Made by a program: the position numbers and the translations under genes. Shown here in pieces: positions 6,935 to 8,006 of a stretch of DNA of 8,006 bases. This DNA is from Rhodospirillaceae bacterium (GTDB lineage: Bacteria; Pseudomonadota; Alphaproteobacteria; DSM-16000; Inquilinaceae): assembly GCA_020425485.1 (NCBI GenBank), contig JAGQRL010000049.1:170-8175 (forward strand). Reading direction: 5' to 3'. The number at the start of each line of letters is the position of its first letter. The stretch's first letter is position 1. The notes below the pieces were generated by a model. It was not told the origin of the DNA. It made no database searches and saw only the letters and a list, made by a program, of their open reading frames with translations.

Positions 6935-7388
6935 GAAGCGGCGGCTCTACATCCTTGGCATCTGCGGTCTGGCGCTCGGCACCGCCGCCGCCCTGGTGCT
7001 GACGGCCATGGGCGACACCCTGGTGTTCTTCCGCAGCCCGACGGAGGTGGCCACCGGGGCCGCACTGGACCTCGACCGGCCGTTCCGCCTGGGCGGCATG
7101 GTGAAGACCGACAGCGTGGAGCGGCAGGACGACGGCTCGGTGGCCTTCATCGTCACCGATTTCGCCCACGAGGTGCCGGTGGTCTATGCCGGCATCCTGC
7201 CCGACCTGTTCCGCGAGGGCCAAGGCGTGGTCACCGAAGGCCGGCTGGGGCCCGACGGCGTGTTCGTCGCCGACGAGGTGCTGGCCCGCCACGACGAAAC
7301 CTACATGCCGCCGGAAGTGGCCGAAGCGCTCGACGCGTCGGACCCCGGCTGGCGCACCCGTGCGGCAACCTCGATGACCGGCCAATGA
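6924..7388 (+). CDS. ccmE: Haem chaperone CcmE, GTG start
   Basis: The 154-residue membrane-anchored periplasmic chaperone takes haem from CcmC and hands it to CcmF. A basic start (TRKKRR) and one hydrophobic anchor (about 8-28) are followed by the beta-barrel domain, with SPTEVATG, RLGGMV, FIVTDFAHEVPVVYAGILPD and EGQGVVTEG typical of the family. The covalent haem-binding motif is H123-D-E-T-Y127 in VLARHDETYMPPEV, equivalent to His130 and Tyr134 in E. coli. It is thus the usual HxxxY type, not the CxxxY variant found in some archaea and bacteria. The GTG start is set by AGGAGG seven bases upstream. It overlaps ccmD by 11 bases and ccmF by four (ATGA), so translation is probably coupled along the operon. 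Confidence 0.96.
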   Translation: MTRKKRRLYILGICGLALGTAAALVLTAMGDTLVFFRSPTEVATGAALDLDRPFRLGGMVKTDSVERQDDGSVAFIVTDFAHEVPVVYAGILPDLFREGQGVVTEGRLGPDGVFVADEVLARHDETYMPPEVAEALDASDPGWRTRAATSMTGQ

Positions 7389-8006
7389 TCCCCGAACTCG
7401 GCCACTACGCCCTGGTGTTGGCACTCGTCCTGGCGACGGTGCAGATGGTGGTTCCCATGGTGGGGGCCGCCAACAACGATGCCGGCTGGATGGCCGTGGG
7501 GCCGCCCGCCGCGGTGGCCCAGGCGCTGACCGTGCTGCTGGCCTTCCTGGCCTTGATGTACGCCTACATCGTCTCGGACTTCACGGTGCTGAACGTGGTG
7601 GAGAACAGCCACTCCGCCAAGCCGCTGCTCTATAAGATCACCGGCGTCTGGGGCAATCACGAAGGCTCCATGCTGCTGTGGCTGCTGATGCTGGCGCTGT
7701 TCGGCGCCATGGTGGCGCTGTTCGGCCGCCAGTTGCCAGCGACACTGAAGGCCCGCGTGCTCGGGGTGCAGGGCGCCATCGGCGTCGGCTTCCTGATGTT
7801 CATCCTGTTCACCTCCAACCCCTTCCTGCGCGTCGACCCGCCGCCGCTCGACGGAAACGACCTCAACCCGCTCTTGCAGGACCCCGGCCTCGCCTTCCAT
7901 CCGCCCTTCCTCTATTTCGGCTATGTCGGCTTCTCCATGGCCTTCAGCTTCGCCATTGCCGCGCTGATCGAAGGCCGGGTGGATGCCGCCTGGGCGCGCT
8001 GGGTGC
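7385..8006 (+). CDS. ccmF: Cytochrome c haem lyase subunit CcmF, N-terminal 207 residues (3' end outside window)
   Basis: The product is a polytopic membrane protein that, with CcmH, attaches haem to apocytochrome c. The frame from the ATG at 7385 is open to the window end. Conserved blocks include MIPELGHYALVLAL, TGVWGNHEGSMLLWLLML (86-103) and DLNPLLQDPGLAFHPPFLYFGY. H172 in the HPP motif corresponds by context to the periplasmic haem-ligand His173 of E. coli CcmF. Several hydrophobic helices are visible. The WWD motif and the remaining histidines lie outside; the family is about 650 residues, so roughly two thirds is missing. The ribosome site is weak, and the ATGA overlap with ccmE suggests re-initiation after ccmE translation. 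Confidence 0.97.
   Translation, partial: MIPELGHYALVLALVLATVQMVVPMVGAANNDAGWMAVGPPAAVAQALTVLLAFLALMYAYIVSDFTVLNVVENSHSAKPLLYKITGVWGNHEGSMLLWLLMLALFGAMVALFGRQLPATLKARVLGVQGAIGVGFLMFILFTSNPFLRVDPPPLDGNDLNPLLQDPGLAFHPPFLYFGYVGFSMAFSFAIAALIEGRVDAAWARWV

Noticed and set aside
1..8006. Mobile elements, CRISPR arrays, tRNA or rRNA genes, toxin-antitoxin or defence systems
   Set aside because: No terminal repeats, transposase or integrase motifs, regularly spaced repeats or RNA-gene signatures were recognised; the coding space is filled with housekeeping genes.

Overview
The window is GC-rich (strong G/C preference at third codon positions) and carries ordinary chromosomal genes with no sign of mobile DNA, CRISPR, or tRNA/rRNA genes. 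Malate synthase G, an acetoacetyl-CoA synthetase, a two-domain HTD2/mesaconyl-CoA hydratase-like protein and a ccmCDEF cluster together suggest a free-living, respiring proteobacterium. An alphaproteobacterium of Rhodospirillales type fits best, but this is inference from gene content and style; no marker in the window proves it.

Layout. Positions 1-1375 (minus strand) hold the N-terminal 458 residues of malate synthase G (glcB), which runs off the left edge. Upstream of it on the same strand (1532-1864) is a small secreted protein of the Rap1a/Tai type with four cysteines after its signal peptide. A 99-base divergent gap with a strong inverted repeat separates this from gluQ (1964-2881, plus), a glutamyl-Q tRNA(Asp) synthetase. 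A complete acetoacetyl-CoA synthetase gene (2956-4914, plus) follows, and its stop overlaps by ATGA the start of a double hot-dog hydratase/dehydratase gene (4911-5771). After a 149-base gap with a GC-rich hairpin and a possible promoter come ccmC (5921-6709), ccmD (6752-6934, GTG start), ccmE (6924-7388, GTG start) and the first 207 codons of ccmF (7385-8006), which runs off the right edge.

How the genes work together. The acetoacetyl-CoA synthetase and hydratase are almost certainly co-translated and probably act on CoA thioesters from ketone bodies, polyhydroxybutyrate, leucine or branched acids. Acetyl-CoA from such a route could feed malate synthase, although glcB lies on the other strand and need not be co-regulated. 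ccmCDEF is the haem-handling and haem-ligating part of System I cytochrome c maturation: CcmC loads haem on CcmE, CcmD helps release holo-CcmE, and CcmF attaches haem to apocytochrome. The ccmA and ccmB genes are not next to ccmC here.

I found no convincing undescribed system. The points most worth a second look are the overlapping acetoacetyl-CoA synthetase/hydratase pair, the orphan Rap1a-like protein upstream of glcB, and the inverted repeat in the divergent gap.
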